Below, piece by piece: positions 9,078 through 18,326 of a DNA stretch of 64,000 nt. Source of the DNA: a bacterium (GTDB lineage Bacteria > RUG730 > JAAEPJ01). The stretch covers positions 14,225-78,224 of the forward strand of contig JAAEPJ010000072.1 of the NCBI GenBank assembly GCA_024222485.1, read 5' to 3'. Both the position numbers and the translations under genes were made by a program. The notes below the pieces were generated by a model. The model was not told the origin of the DNA. It worked only from the letters and a program-made list of their open reading frames with translations, and searched no databases. How positions within the stretch are numbered: the stretch's first letter is position 1; each line of letters begins with the position of its first letter.

Positions 9078-9176
9078 TTCCTTCTCTCATCCGAACTTTA
9101 CAGGCAAATTTGCCCTAAGGTTTTTGTACAACCTTTAAACCGTCAGTACTGGAATCTCACCAAACCCCGAAGAAAT
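9078..9176 (-). promoter_or_regulatory. FMN riboswitch (RFN element)
   Basis: The minus strand reads the conserved RFN order: TCTTCGGGG, then GGTGAGATTCC, CTGACGGT, an AAAGG/CCTT side hairpin, and finally GTTCGGATGAGAGAAGGA. The ends pair (TTCTTC with GAGAAGGAA), closing the multi-helix junction. It lies directly upstream of ribD. Between it and the gene are a GTGTATT/AATACAC hairpin and the ribosome-site hairpin. FMN binding should turn off ribD-ribE-ribBA-ribH. Confidence 0.95.
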
Positions 9177-9465
9177 TCATTAATTTTAATAATTAAAACA
9201 TTATTTTACAAGTATTTCCAAATAAATATAAACTAAAAAGAAAAATATTATTTTCTTTAAAAAGTGCAATAGGACTTTTACTATTCATTCATCCAATATA
9301 TCATTTATGCATTATCAAGATACTTAAGTAGTCATTACATCCCAGAATATCAGAAATGTAGAATTAATATTTTTAAATAAATTTAAAGCTAATGCCCACA
9401 TCTTAAGAAGTTTAAAAAATCGTCATTGCTTATATTTTTTCATGGATTATAGAATATTAAAAATC
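9177..9465. other. AT-rich spacer between the riboflavin leader and the nitrite channel gene
   Basis: About 290 bp with no credible gene. It should contain the promoter of the FMN-riboswitch transcript. A short inverted repeat, AAAAGT with ACTTTT around 9259-9278, is the only structure I notice, and it is weak. Confidence 0.5.
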
Positions 9466-10233
9466 CTATTTTTTCCCGACATACCAATATCCAACACCAA
9501 TAAATAAGGCTCCACCGACAACATTACCTAATGTTACAGGTATTAAGTTAGCAAAGCAACCTCCCCAAGAAACAGCAGAGGATGTACTAGGTCCAAATAA
9601 AGACAAACCAAAAATTGTCATATTAGCAATACTATGTTCAAATCCCGAACCAATAAAAGCAAACAAGCACCAAAAAATTAATAAAATTTTAGCAGCATCA
9701 TTTGTTGTCCGCAGATTCATCCATAAAGCTAAACATACCAACATATTACAAAGAATACCTCTAAAAAACAAAGACCAAAAAGGCAAAGTCATTTTCACAA
9801 TACTTACTTTCTCGATAAAATCAAAAGTAGCGTGATTTGAAAGCAAGCCTGAAAAATAAATAAAATACGCTATCAACAATGACCCTAAAAAATTACCCAA
9901 ATAACATACAATCCATAACTTTAGTGTATCCAACCATTTTACACTTTTTGATAGTGATCCAATAGTCATAATCATATTATTACCCGTGAATAGTTCTGAA
10001 CCTGCAAAAACAACGACTGTAAGAGCAACTCCAAAGGATGCAGCCATTAAGGCTTTTATAATAGGCAGACCTGCAACTTCTAACGGAGCACCAATTGAAA
10101 AAATCAAAATAACACCAAAGCCGACATAAATTCCTGCCATCATTGCTAGAATAAAATACTTTAAAAAACTATTATTCAACATATTAATCTTTAACTGACT
10201 TGCTTTAATAATTTTTTCTAGCGTTTCATTCAT
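9466..10233 (-). CDS. nirC: Formate/nitrite transporter family channel, probably nitrite (NirC)
   Basis: A six-helix inner-membrane channel of the FNT family, 255 residues. The signature LFTGNNMIMTIGSL lies in the pore region (family consensus LFTGNxM), and the C-terminal half has AFIGSGFEHSIANM, the other conserved FNT segment with the pore His. It lies 18 bp downstream of the nitrite reductase gene, so nitrite is the likely substrate. Formate cannot be excluded by sequence alone. Confidence 0.9.
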   Translation of the reverse strand: MNETLEKIIKASQLKINMLNNSFLKYFILAMMAGIYVGFGVILIFSIGAPLEVAGLPIIKALMAASFGVALTVVVFAGSELFTGNNMIMTIGSLSKSVKWLDTLKLWIVCYLGNFLGSLLIAYFIYFSGLLSNHATFDFIEKVSIVKMTLPFWSLFFRGILCNMLVCLALWMNLRTTNDAAKILLIFWCLFAFIGSGFEHSIANMTIFGLSLFGPSTSSAVSWGGCFANLIPVTLGNVVGGALFIGVGYWYVGKK

Positions 10234-10251
10234 ACCGACATTTCTCCCGCT

Positions 10252-13176
10252 TTATTTTGCACATTTACATTTTTTGGCTGTTAAATGTTTTTCTAAATCT
10301 TCTTCACTAGGGAGGTTTAAATAAACCGCATCTTCTTCAACCTTAACAGGAAAAGTTTGAATAGCATAATCTGGATCACTAAGACCTTTCCCTGTTTCTA
10401 AAAAAAATGTTTTTTTATGCATAGGACATGCAACCTTAGGTTTCCCCCTCGTCTCACCTAGCATTCCCCTATAAAGTAACATCTCTTGCTTATGAGGGCA
10501 TAAATTCTGCGTAGCATACCATTGATCTCTATCTGAAAAATTAAATATTGCCAGCTGAGTATTACCGTATTTAACTGTTCTAGCATTATTTTTTTCTACA
10601 TCACTCACATCACAGATTTTAATCCATTTTGACGGCAAATCTATTAAATTTATATTAGGCTTTTTTTCTACTTCTTCCTCAGTTGGCCAAGCTTCTGGCA
10701 TAATCTGATCTCGCTGAGTAACAAGCTGAATATTATCATCTTTTTCTTTAGAATTTAAAAAATGAGTAAACTTCTTTCTCTTCAAAGGATCCAGCACAAC
10801 TTCTTTCCACTCACATTTATAGTTGTCAATCACCCTTTGCATACTAATTTCCAACTCACTACAAATCTCCAACTTATCATCAATTATCACTTCTTTTAAG
10901 TAGTTCATTCCCCCTGAAAGTTGCTCAAACCATGAAGATGTTCGTTGAAGTTTATCTGCCGTATAGATATAAAACATTAAAAATCTATCTAAATATTTAA
11001 TACAGGTATCTTTATCAATACTCGAGGCTAAAAGCTCTGCATGCCTTGGATTTGTGCCTGCATTTCCACATATATATAAATTCCAGCCTGTCTCTGTCGC
11101 TATTATCCCAAAATCTTTTGCTTTTGCTTCTGCACATTCACGCGAACAACCAGAAACAGCAGACTTAAGTTTGTGAGGGGCTCTTAAGCCTTTATACCTA
11201 TTCTCAATTTCTATTGCAAAGGTTACAGAGTCTTGAACTCCAAACCTACACCAACTAGTCCCTACACAACTTTTAACCGCTCTTAATGATTTACCATAGC
11301 CATGTCCTGTTTCAAATTTAGCCTCAATAAGTTCTTCCCAAATTTCTGGAAGATCAACTAAATTTGCTCCGAATAAAGCTATACGCTGTGCTCCAGTTAT
11401 TTTAGAATATAGATTATATTTTTCTGCTACTTTCACAATTGTAGCCAATTGGTGAGGCGTAATTTCTCCTCCTGTAACTCTTGGGATTACTGAATAGGTC
11501 CCATTACGCTGAATATTTGCCATAAATTTATCATTTGTATCTTGAATTATATCATGGTTAACCACATGGTCATTCCATAAGCTAGCTAAAATAGAGGCTA
11601 TTGTAGGCTTACATATTTCGCAACCATTCCCTTTCCCATAAGCAGCTAAAACTTCTTCAAATTTCTGATATTTTTTAACTTTTATTATATTAAAAAGGTC
11701 TACTCGGCTATAAACAAAGTGTTCACAAATATCTTTTTTTATTTCCACACCTGCTTTATCCATTTCAGACTCAAAAATATTTTTAACTAAAGATAAACAT
11801 GCTCCACAGCCAGTACCCGCTTTAGTATCGCACTTAACCTCCGATAGCGTAGTAAGTTTTTTATCACGAATAGCATTACATATATAACCTTTAGAAATAT
11901 TATTGCATGCACATATTTGTTCATTATCATCCATTGAATCCACTGAAACTGTATGCTTATCTAAACCTTTCGTGATGAGGACTTCAGGTGAAAGTATAAA
12001 TGGTTTACTACTCCTTATAAATCGTAAAACATTAGAATAATCAGAATCTGAGACATCTCCTACCAGAATAGCTCCTAATATTTTTTTATTTTTTTTATCT
12101 ATGGTGATTTGTTTATATGTTTCGTTATATGGATTATTAAGAACAACATTGCTAATACCTTCTGAGACAATAAAAGGATTTCCAAGGCTTGCAACATCTA
12201 TTCCTAATAACTTTAATTTCGTTGATTCATCCGGATTACTAAAAACTTTATTATCTCCACATAAGTTAGCCGCCAAAATATCCGCCATATTATAACAGGG
12301 ATTAACTAAACCATAAGACTTCATTTCACAATGCGCAACCTCACCTATGGCATAAATACTATCATCCTGTGTTCTTAGTTTCGAATCTACTAAAATTCCC
12401 CCTGATTTTCCGGTGCCAAGATCACAATTTCTAGCTAATTCATCATTTGATCTAATGCCGGCAGAAATTATGACCATATCAACATTTAAGCTTTCATTAT
12501 CTGCAAATAATAAACCTTCAACTTTACCTTCTCCTAGGATTTTTGATGTTTTTTTGCTCAAATGGACATGAAACCCCATATTTTTGATCTTTTCTACTAA
12601 AATATAAGAAGCATCCGCATTTAATTGATTTGGCATAAGTCTATCAGAAAACTCAACAATATGAGTATCTAAGGATAAATTTCGACAAGCATTCGCAGCT
12701 TCCAGTCCAAGCAAACCTCCGCCAATAATAGCTGCTGATTTAATATTTTTAGCATAATTGGCAATATCCTGCACATCCTCGATAGTCCGGTAAACAAACA
12801 CCCCTTTTTGATCGATATTAACTATTTTAGGAACATAAGATGAAGAACCAGTACAGATAACTAAGTTATCATAAGAAACTTCTGTATGCTTTGTAGTCGT
12901 AATAGTTTTACTGCTCCGATTTATCTTTCTTACTTTTTCATCTAGGCATAAATCAATTCCATTTTTTTCATACCATGATTTTTTTTCCAACAATAATTCT
13001 TCTAAATTATTATTAACAAAGTATGAACTTATATATGTTCTATCGTATGCGGGATATTTCTCTTCTCCAAATATAGAAATAGTATATTTTTTTTCAAGGT
13101 CATACTCGAGCATCCTTTCACAAAACTTATAACTACTCATTCCATTACCAATAACAATTATATGATTTTTTTTCAT
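10252..13176 (-). CDS. nirB: Fused NADH-dependent assimilatory-type nitrite reductase NirBD
   Basis: Reduces nitrite to ammonium with NAD(P)H in the cytoplasm. The 974 residues contain, in order, a FAD/NAD-binding reductase (VIGNGMSSYKF, later GGGLLGLEAA), a BFD-type [2Fe-2S] domain (CACNN and GTGCGAC), nitrite/sulfite reductase halves with siroheme-[4Fe-4S] cysteines (SCVGTSWCRFG and SGCSREC), and a C-terminal Rieske-like NirD domain. The Rieske ligands are intact: C893-P-H895 and C917-x2-H920. NirB and NirD are usually separate chains, so this is a fusion. GGAG stands 5 nt before the ATG at 13176. The next gene is the nitrite channel, making a two-gene nitrite-to-ammonia module. Confidence 0.93.
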   Translation of the reverse strand: MKKNHIIVIGNGMSSYKFCERMLEYDLEKKYTISIFGEEKYPAYDRTYISSYFVNNNLEELLLEKKSWYEKNGIDLCLDEKVRKINRSSKTITTTKHTEVSYDNLVICTGSSSYVPKIVNIDQKGVFVYRTIEDVQDIANYAKNIKSAAIIGGGLLGLEAANACRNLSLDTHIVEFSDRLMPNQLNADASYILVEKIKNMGFHVHLSKKTSKILGEGKVEGLLFADNESLNVDMVIISAGIRSNDELARNCDLGTGKSGGILVDSKLRTQDDSIYAIGEVAHCEMKSYGLVNPCYNMADILAANLCGDNKVFSNPDESTKLKLLGIDVASLGNPFIVSEGISNVVLNNPYNETYKQITIDKKNKKILGAILVGDVSDSDYSNVLRFIRSSKPFILSPEVLITKGLDKHTVSVDSMDDNEQICACNNISKGYICNAIRDKKLTTLSEVKCDTKAGTGCGACLSLVKNIFESEMDKAGVEIKKDICEHFVYSRVDLFNIIKVKKYQKFEEVLAAYGKGNGCEICKPTIASILASLWNDHVVNHDIIQDTNDKFMANIQRNGTYSVIPRVTGGEITPHQLATIVKVAEKYNLYSKITGAQRIALFGANLVDLPEIWEELIEAKFETGHGYGKSLRAVKSCVGTSWCRFGVQDSVTFAIEIENRYKGLRAPHKLKSAVSGCSRECAEAKAKDFGIIATETGWNLYICGNAGTNPRHAELLASSIDKDTCIKYLDRFLMFYIYTADKLQRTSSWFEQLSGGMNYLKEVIIDDKLEICSELEISMQRVIDNYKCEWKEVVLDPLKRKKFTHFLNSKEKDDNIQLVTQRDQIMPEAWPTEEEVEKKPNINLIDLPSKWIKICDVSDVEKNNARTVKYGNTQLAIFNFSDRDQWYATQNLCPHKQEMLLYRGMLGETRGKPKVACPMHKKTFFLETGKGLSDPDYAIQTFPVKVEEDAVYLNLPSEEDLEKHLTAKKCKCAK

Positions 13177-13540
13177 AATCACTCCATATTTACTTTTAAG
13201 CTAAAAAACCCTTTCTAAGGAGGAAATCGCAACTTACTTAAATTAGATATTATTTTTTATATTTATACATCATCTATCTATAGATTCAAGTAATTACCAA
13301 GGGATTTAACTTCCCTTAGCATTTTAACATATAAGAAAAAGACTTAAAGTTCTATCGACAATATTTTAGAGGTAGAAAGTTCAGAAATCCCATTCTGTTT
13401 TATAAAAATATATTTCAAAAACACCCACACTAATAAAAAGCTTAAAGTAAAGTGCATCAAGGTAAGCCTAAACTTCCAACCACATAATATCAAATAAAAG
13501 CTTAAATATCTATTTAAAAAAATTAAATCATACGATTAAG
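13177..13540. other. Leader and spacer upstream of nirBD
   Basis: About 360 bp without a credible gene. A 6-bp inverted repeat (AAGGGA and TCCCTT, 13299-13317) lies about 125 nt before the nirBD start and could be an operator. A CCTTAGAAAGGG stretch followed by six Ts (minus strand, near 13205-13225) resembles a very weak attenuator. I see no FNR-type TTGAT-N4-ATCAA site. Confidence 0.35.
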
Positions 13541-14404
13541 CTATTTTAGAAGTATTTCAAAATAACTTACCCCCAAGTCCTTCTCCATAAGCCTAGCTTT
13601 TCCCCTTAAATTTTCAATCAAGTCTTTTAATTTTAAATCAAGTCTTTGCTCTAAAACTATTTGATAAAGCTCTTCTCTATTTTTAATATTAGCATGAAAC
13701 TCTTTCGCTAGGAAACCATATAAATTAACATTAAAAATCTCTGCTTCTTGAAAACTTTCGAAATTACTCAAATCTTCAAGATCATCATTAATTTGATAAG
13801 CAAGTCCTATAATACGGCTATATTCTTCAATTTTCTGAATAACTATTTTATCTTTGCCTCCCACATAATAATAAGCCAAAAGAATAGGAGCAAAAAAAGA
13901 ATAATAAGCAGTTTTCTCCTCGTATAAATTTAAGATATCTGCTTGGCTATGCACATCCAAAGTACACTCACTAATCGCTCCTTGAGCAGTCTTTAACCCC
14001 ACTTGTAATAAAACATCTAATGCTTTATTTGTTTTATCATGTTTATGTGCAAAGTTTAAAGCAAAAGTGTACAAAAAATCACCAAATAAAAGAGCAAAAT
14101 TATCACCAAACCTAACATGAAATGAGTCAGAACCTCTCCTTTTAGCTGAGTTATCTATCAAATCATCATGCACTAAAACAAAGTTATGGAACAATTCAAA
14201 ACTAATAGAAAATTTATAAGGAATATCTTGCGTATTTCCCCCAAATTTAAGGTAAGATAAAATAAAAATATAAGAACGAAAGCATTTGCTTTTGGTGGAA
14301 AGGACATGCTGAAAAGCTAATTGAATATTAATGGGGAAGTTTGAAACCTCTGTTTGAATAAAACTTCCAACCTCCAAACTAATTTTTTGTTTAATATCTT
14401 GCAT
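13541..14404 (-). CDS. Polyprenyl diphosphate synthase (trans-isoprenyl type)
   Basis: Builds an isoprenoid chain by adding IPP to allylic diphosphates. The first Asp-rich motif is DDLID (80-84) followed by the RR pair at 89-90; the second is DDLED (207-211), both intact. At 287 residues it is slightly short for a long-chain synthase. Chain length cannot be read reliably, but the residues before the first motif are FVLVH rather than bulky aromatics next to the motif, which would allow a long product. The gene sits 26 bp upstream, in reading direction, of nothing else but follows menA closely (menA ends at 14430), so it probably supplies the menaquinone side chain. Confidence 0.88.
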   Translation of the reverse strand: MQDIKQKISLEVGSFIQTEVSNFPINIQLAFQHVLSTKSKCFRSYIFILSYLKFGGNTQDIPYKFSISFELFHNFVLVHDDLIDNSAKRRGSDSFHVRFGDNFALLFGDFLYTFALNFAHKHDKTNKALDVLLQVGLKTAQGAISECTLDVHSQADILNLYEEKTAYYSFFAPILLAYYYVGGKDKIVIQKIEEYSRIIGLAYQINDDLEDLSNFESFQEAEIFNVNLYGFLAKEFHANIKNREELYQIVLEQRLDLKLKDLIENLRGKARLMEKDLGVSYFEILLK

Positions 14405-14429
14405 ATATATCGTTTTTTTAAAATCCTGA

Positions 14430-15308
14430 TTATGACAATAAAAAAGAAATTACTAATAATAACAAAAAGATAAAATGAAATTTTGCTGTCTGAATATCAA
14501 TACACTTTAAATCTTTGTGATTATAAATAAACCTTAACAAGTAGACAGCAAAGGGGATAGACAGAAAAGCTAAACTCGACACCCAAGAGAAAATATTTAA
14601 ATATATCGAAATTAACAAAATAAGATAGGGTGTAAAAAGTAAAAAAACATACAATCGTTTAGCATAATTGGCCCCAATTAATATGGGCAATGTTATTATC
14701 TTCGACTCTCTATCCGTATTAATATCTCGTAGATTATTTCCTAAAAGAATTGCAGCAGTAGGTAAGCCAAATAAAACACCCAAATAGACAGTTCCTATTT
14801 CAAATATTTCAGTTAATAATAATCCTGTAGCGACTGCTAAAATAGGTCCTAGCAAAGTAAAAACAAATACCTCACCAAGCACAAAATATTTATACCCAAA
14901 AGAATTATGCGTATAGAAATAAGCACCTAAAAAACTAAACAATAGAAGCAATAAAATTAACACACTTCCGCTATAGTATAGAATTAAGAGACCTAATATA
15001 ATCGCGGAAATAAAACAAACATCCGCAATAATTTTCACTTCTTTAAGCTTTAAAAGTTTATTAGTCAAAACACCACTAGATCCAAAAGATTTTAATGTAT
15101 CAATATTTCTTACATAATCAACTTGATCATTTCTAACATTAACGGCTATATGTAAAAATAAAACAAACAAAACCTCTAAAATTAAAAATAAATAACCAAT
15201 ATCATAATCTCTACTAAGCATAAAAATGGCTATCGCAATTATAGGAAAGATAGAAACCAAAAAAGAAAATGCTCTTAATAATTTAAAATAACTTTTTATT
15301 TTTAACAT
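14430..15308 (-). CDS. menA: 1,4-dihydroxy-2-naphthoate polyprenyltransferase-like (MenA, UbiA superfamily)
   Basis: An integral membrane prenyltransferase of about 292 residues with eight or nine hydrophobic helices. The first Asp-rich motif is NVRNDQVDYVRNID and the second NNLRDINTDRESK; both match MenA better than UbiA, including the following ITLPILIG. The polyprenyl diphosphate synthase gene follows, which fits menaquinone synthesis. The start is taken at ATG 15308 (MLKIKSYFK). The frame is open further up, but that part would overlap the divergent DoxX gene. There is no ribosome site before this ATG; a promoter-like TACAAT ends just 6 nt before it, hinting at a leaderless mRNA. Confidence 0.82.
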   Translation of the reverse strand: MLKIKSYFKLLRAFSFLVSIFPIIAIAIFMLSRDYDIGYLFLILEVLFVLFLHIAVNVRNDQVDYVRNIDTLKSFGSSGVLTNKLLKLKEVKIIADVCFISAIILGLLILYYSGSVLILLLLLFSFLGAYFYTHNSFGYKYFVLGEVFVFTLLGPILAVATGLLLTEIFEIGTVYLGVLFGLPTAAILLGNNLRDINTDRESKIITLPILIGANYAKRLYVFLLFTPYLILLISIYLNIFSWVSSLAFLSIPFAVYLLRFIYNHKDLKCIDIQTAKFHFIFLLLLVISFLLS

Positions 15309-15314
15309 GCTTTT

Positions 15315-15342
15315 ATTGTACAATAAGAAAGTAAAAAGTCTA
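15315..15342 (-). promoter_or_regulatory. Candidate menA promoter, possibly giving a leaderless transcript
   Basis: On the minus strand TAGACT (-35-like) is separated by 16 nt from TACAAT (-10-like). Transcription would begin about at the A of the menA ATG. The -10 lies in the palindrome ATTGTACAAT, so it might also face the divergent DoxX gene. Confidence 0.45.
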
Positions 15343-15391
15343 GAAAAATAATGAAAAAATCTTACATAAATTAAGACTAAGGAGGGGGCAT

Positions 15392-15772
15392 ATGCATTTA
15401 GGTCTTTTAATATTAAGGCTTGGACTTGGGGGTACATTTATTCTGCATGGCTGGCCAAAACTCATGGGTGGGATTCAAACTTGGAAATGGCTTGGTTCAA
15501 GCATGACTACTTTTGGCATTACTTTTTATCCAGAGTTTTGGGGCTTTTTAGCAGCATGTACAGAATTTTTTGGTGCAATCTTAATTCTACTTGGGTTATT
15601 TACAAAACAAGCAGCATTTTTTTTATTTATCGTAATGTTTGTTGCTGTAAGTATGCATATTTCCAAAAATGATAATTTTAATCAAAGCTCACATGCAATT
15701 GAATTAGGAATTGTATTTTTGAGCTTACTTTTTACCGGTGCAGGAAAGTATAGCATCGATAATATTAGATAA
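15392..15772 (+). CDS. DoxX family membrane protein
   Basis: A small four-helix inner-membrane protein of 126 residues. It begins LGLLILRLGLGGTFILHGWPKLMGG, the typical DoxX N-terminus (first helix with a conserved H-G-x-x-K), and continues with the GFLAACTEFFGAILILLGL segment. Family members are linked to redox or quinone-related functions, but no activity can be assigned here. AAGGAGGGGG stands just before the ATG. It is divergent from menA, sharing an 84-bp region. Confidence 0.85.
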   Translation: MHLGLLILRLGLGGTFILHGWPKLMGGIQTWKWLGSSMTTFGITFYPEFWGFLAACTEFFGAILILLGLFTKQAAFFLFIVMFVAVSMHISKNDNFNQSSHAIELGIVFLSLLFTGAGKYSIDNIR

Positions 15773-15805
15773 GGAATTTATTCCATTCTATATTTATTGT
15801 ATTAA

Positions 15806-16651
15806 CTGCTTTTATCATTGCGCTTATCAGAATTTTATCCATTTTTAAGAGTTTCTAAGAGTGGCTTTTACAAATGGCCGAGTAAAGTAAAAACTAAAAG
15901 AACGCAGAAAAATGAAGATCTTTTAATAAAGATTCGAGAAATTTATTTAAAGAGCAACAGGGTTTATGGCAGCCCCAGAATTATGGCGGTGCTGAAACGT
16001 GATCAGTCATTTTTTAACCATAAAAGAGTCGAAAGGCTCATCAAAATTAATGCTATTGTGGCAAAAACAAAACAAAAGTTTAAAGTAGCTAGAAATGCTA
16101 AACATAATTATCCCGTAGCACCAAACTTAATAAAGCAGGATTTTTCTGCCCCTGTGGCAAATACGCTATATTTGAGTAATATAAGTTACATTAGAACACA
16201 AGAAGGCTGGTTATATTTAGCAGCAGTTTTAGATGCTTATACGCGTAAAATTGTTGGCTGGAGCATGTCCGAAAGACAAACAAAAAAATTGGTTGAAAAT
16301 GCAGGATTACACAGAGTTAATCGACAAAAAGTTAACGGTGAAATTATTTTACATTCAGATCAAGGAAAACAGTATGCCAGGTATTCTTATCGAGATTTAT
16401 GAAAAGAGCATGGATTTATTCAAAGTATGCGTGGTCGTGGTAACCCATATGATAATGCGATGATGGAATCATTTTTTCACACGCTAAAAACAGAAGAAGT
16501 TTACTGGCAAAATCATGAAACTAGAGCAGAAGCTAAAAAAAGTATATTTGAAGATATTGGAATAAATTATAATCGAATGAGATTGTACTCAGGAATTGGC
16601 TATAAGACGCCTATTGAATTTGAGATGCTAGCTAAGCGGTTACAAAATTAA
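15806..16651 (+). pseudogene. Degenerate IS3-family transposase (OrfB) fragment
   Basis: The frame matches the HTH and rve integrase core of IS3 OrfB: VSKSGFYKW near the start, RVYGSPRIMAVL, the GWLYLAAVLDAYTRKIVGWS core, HSDQGKQY, and DNAMMESFFHTLK with the catalytic Glu. It is broken in several ways. There is no OrfA and no left end, an in-frame TGA interrupts the frame at 16400-16402, and the first catalytic Asp is Asn (LSNISYI where WVTDITYI is normal). The frame is the same on both sides of the TGA, so this is a nonsense mutation rather than a frameshift. Confidence 0.9.
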
Positions 16652-16652
16652 T

Positions 16653-16677
16653 TGTCCACCATTCGGGGGCAAGATCA
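16653..16677 (+). mobile_element. Probable right end of the IS3 remnant
   Basis: Directly after the transposase stop comes TGTCCACCATTCGGGGGCAA and then GATCA, resembling IS3-group terminal repeats (GC-rich block ending in CA). No matching inverted copy is visible at the left side near 15773-15806, so the element is truncated. Confidence 0.55.
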
Positions 16678-16894
16678 GTTTTAAAAAGCCTCCAAAATTT
16701 TCTTTATTTGTATTCATAATTTTAAAACCTCTTTTACATATTCGCTTACATATTGACACAATACGCAATAAATTATCAATAAGTTTTTTATATCTTTTAT
16801 ATTTAAAGTTTAACTTGGATACTTTCTATTTCTTCTGAGTCTGTATAAAATTTAGAGTTACTACAACAAAGTTACGATTTACTATGTTTCGTAT

Positions 16895-18268
16895 TTAAAA
16901 GGTCTCCTTGTTTTTTATATATTTTTTACTTTCGTTTTCTATTTCTTGTTCTACTTTTTGTTTTGCAAGCTCAAGTAATTCTTTGCTTTCTTTACGGAGT
17001 TTATGGCTTTGCTGGATTTTTTCGGAAATCTGGGTTTGGATAGGTTGTGAGATGATTGGAATTTTGCAACTTTCAAAAGCAGTTAAATCATAACCACCTA
17101 AAATTGCCCCTTTCGAAATTCTTTGTAAAATAATAAGTAAAAATTTTGATTTAAATATAACTAAAAGAGTTTCTGAATTTATTTTATTTGATTTAAAAAC
17201 ATAAAATCCATTTGAAACAATAAAATTTTCATGTTCTTCATTAATTAAGGCAGAGGTTTCTAAACTACCACTAATAGAAGACAAAATAACCTCTCCTGTT
17301 TTTACTTTTCTTCTTGCTCTGGTTGGTAAATTTTTACCTAGTTCTTTTTCTGGAATCTCAATTTCACCATTATTTGAAACTTTTGAAAGTGGTATGTAAC
17401 TATATAATTCATTGTCTTTTGGAAAAAAGTTTTTTTTATTAAATTTAAAAATATTCCTCACATAATCCCATCCACCCTCATACTCTTCAATCTTTTTAAT
17501 AATATCATCGTATTTTGGCTGAAAATACTCACTATCAAATCTTTTAGCTTGTTCAACTTCTTTTTTTGTTGTTTCAAATGTTAGTTTATGTTTTGGTTTG
17601 TAATTTATTAAATCTAATTCTTTTAATAATAGTTCTTCTGCTTCTTTGTAGAGTTGTTTTGATAGTGTTTGTTTTTCGTGTGCTTCTTTGACCATTCTTT
17701 CTATTTGGAGTTGGAAGGAGTGAGGGAAATATGGAAAAATAAATTTTTTCATATCTCTTATATAAAGATTTGGTTGAACATTCCCAACAACATTTCTTAA
17801 TGATTGCATCCTTCCATATTTAGATAACAAAAAAGTAGAAATTAAATAAGGAGAAATTTCTTTTGATCTTATAATTCCAACATGACGATCAGAATTGGCA
17901 GGTAATAAATCTTCTGTAATAACAGCACAATTTCCAATTGTTCCCACAGTTGAAATAATTACATCATTTTCTTGTAAAGAAGTTCTAGGATTTCTTATGT
18001 GTTGTTTTTCTGAAATATAACTTAGTCCAGAAATATCAAACATGTTTTCTTTAGGAGCTTTTGCAGAAAACAATAAAATTTTACTTTTTTTATCAAAATT
18101 TATAGATGAGTGAATCCCATCTGTAATAAATGAAAAATCTTCAAAAAGAGTATACTCTTTACTTTTAATTTTTGCCTCTACCTCCAAATACTCAGGCTTA
18201 AAATACTCTGCATCAAATCTTCCTGCTTCTTCAATATCCTTTTTACTAACTATACTTATCTGTGCCAT
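16895..18268 (-). CDS. hsdS: Restriction-modification specificity subunit (HsdS)
   Basis: The DNA-recognition subunit, 457 residues, built of two similar halves. Each half begins with the same pattern (AGRFDAEYFKPEYLEVEAKI and AKRFDSEYFQPKYDDIIKKI), followed by a target-recognition domain (LQENDVIISTVGTIG in the first, VKTGEVILSSISGS in the second) and a coiled-coil spacer. Two complete recognition domains predict a bipartite DNA target. It follows the methylase gene after 106 bp containing two inverted repeats. No separate HsdR gene is adjacent. Confidence 0.92.
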   Translation of the reverse strand: MAQISIVSKKDIEEAGRFDAEYFKPEYLEVEAKIKSKEYTLFEDFSFITDGIHSSINFDKKSKILLFSAKAPKENMFDISGLSYISEKQHIRNPRTSLQENDVIISTVGTIGNCAVITEDLLPANSDRHVGIIRSKEISPYLISTFLLSKYGRMQSLRNVVGNVQPNLYIRDMKKFIFPYFPHSFQLQIERMVKEAHEKQTLSKQLYKEAEELLLKELDLINYKPKHKLTFETTKKEVEQAKRFDSEYFQPKYDDIIKKIEEYEGGWDYVRNIFKFNKKNFFPKDNELYSYIPLSKVSNNGEIEIPEKELGKNLPTRARRKVKTGEVILSSISGSLETSALINEEHENFIVSNGFYVFKSNKINSETLLVIFKSKFLLIILQRISKGAILGGYDLTAFESCKIPIISQPIQTQISEKIQQSHKLRKESKELLELAKQKVEQEIENESKKYIKNKETF

Positions 18269-18300
18269 AATTATTTCAATCTCTTTACTGTTTTATTTTC

Positions 18301-18324
18301 AATTCCATCGAATTAGATGGAATT
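18301..18324. repeat. Inverted repeat between methylase and specificity genes, first
   Basis: Perfect 9-bp arms AATTCCATC and GATGGAATT flank 6 nt. It lies in the transcribed gap between the methylase stop and hsdS. It could be an operator, an RNA hairpin tuning hsdS, or a weak terminator (no T run follows). Confidence 0.7.
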
Positions 18325-18326
18325 AC

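Noticed and set aside
9051-9236. Plus-strand open frame over the FMN riboswitch
   Set aside because: The region is fully explained by the conserved riboswitch on the minus strand.
13177-13540. FNR-type operator upstream of nirBD
   Set aside because: No TTGAT-N4-ATCAA-like sequence was found; only a short AAGGGA/TCCCTT repeat.
16400-16402. In-frame TGA in the IS3 transposase as a possible sign of TGA recoding
   Set aside because: TGA serves as the stop of rlmN and of the T9SS gene here, and the transposase has other inactivating changes.
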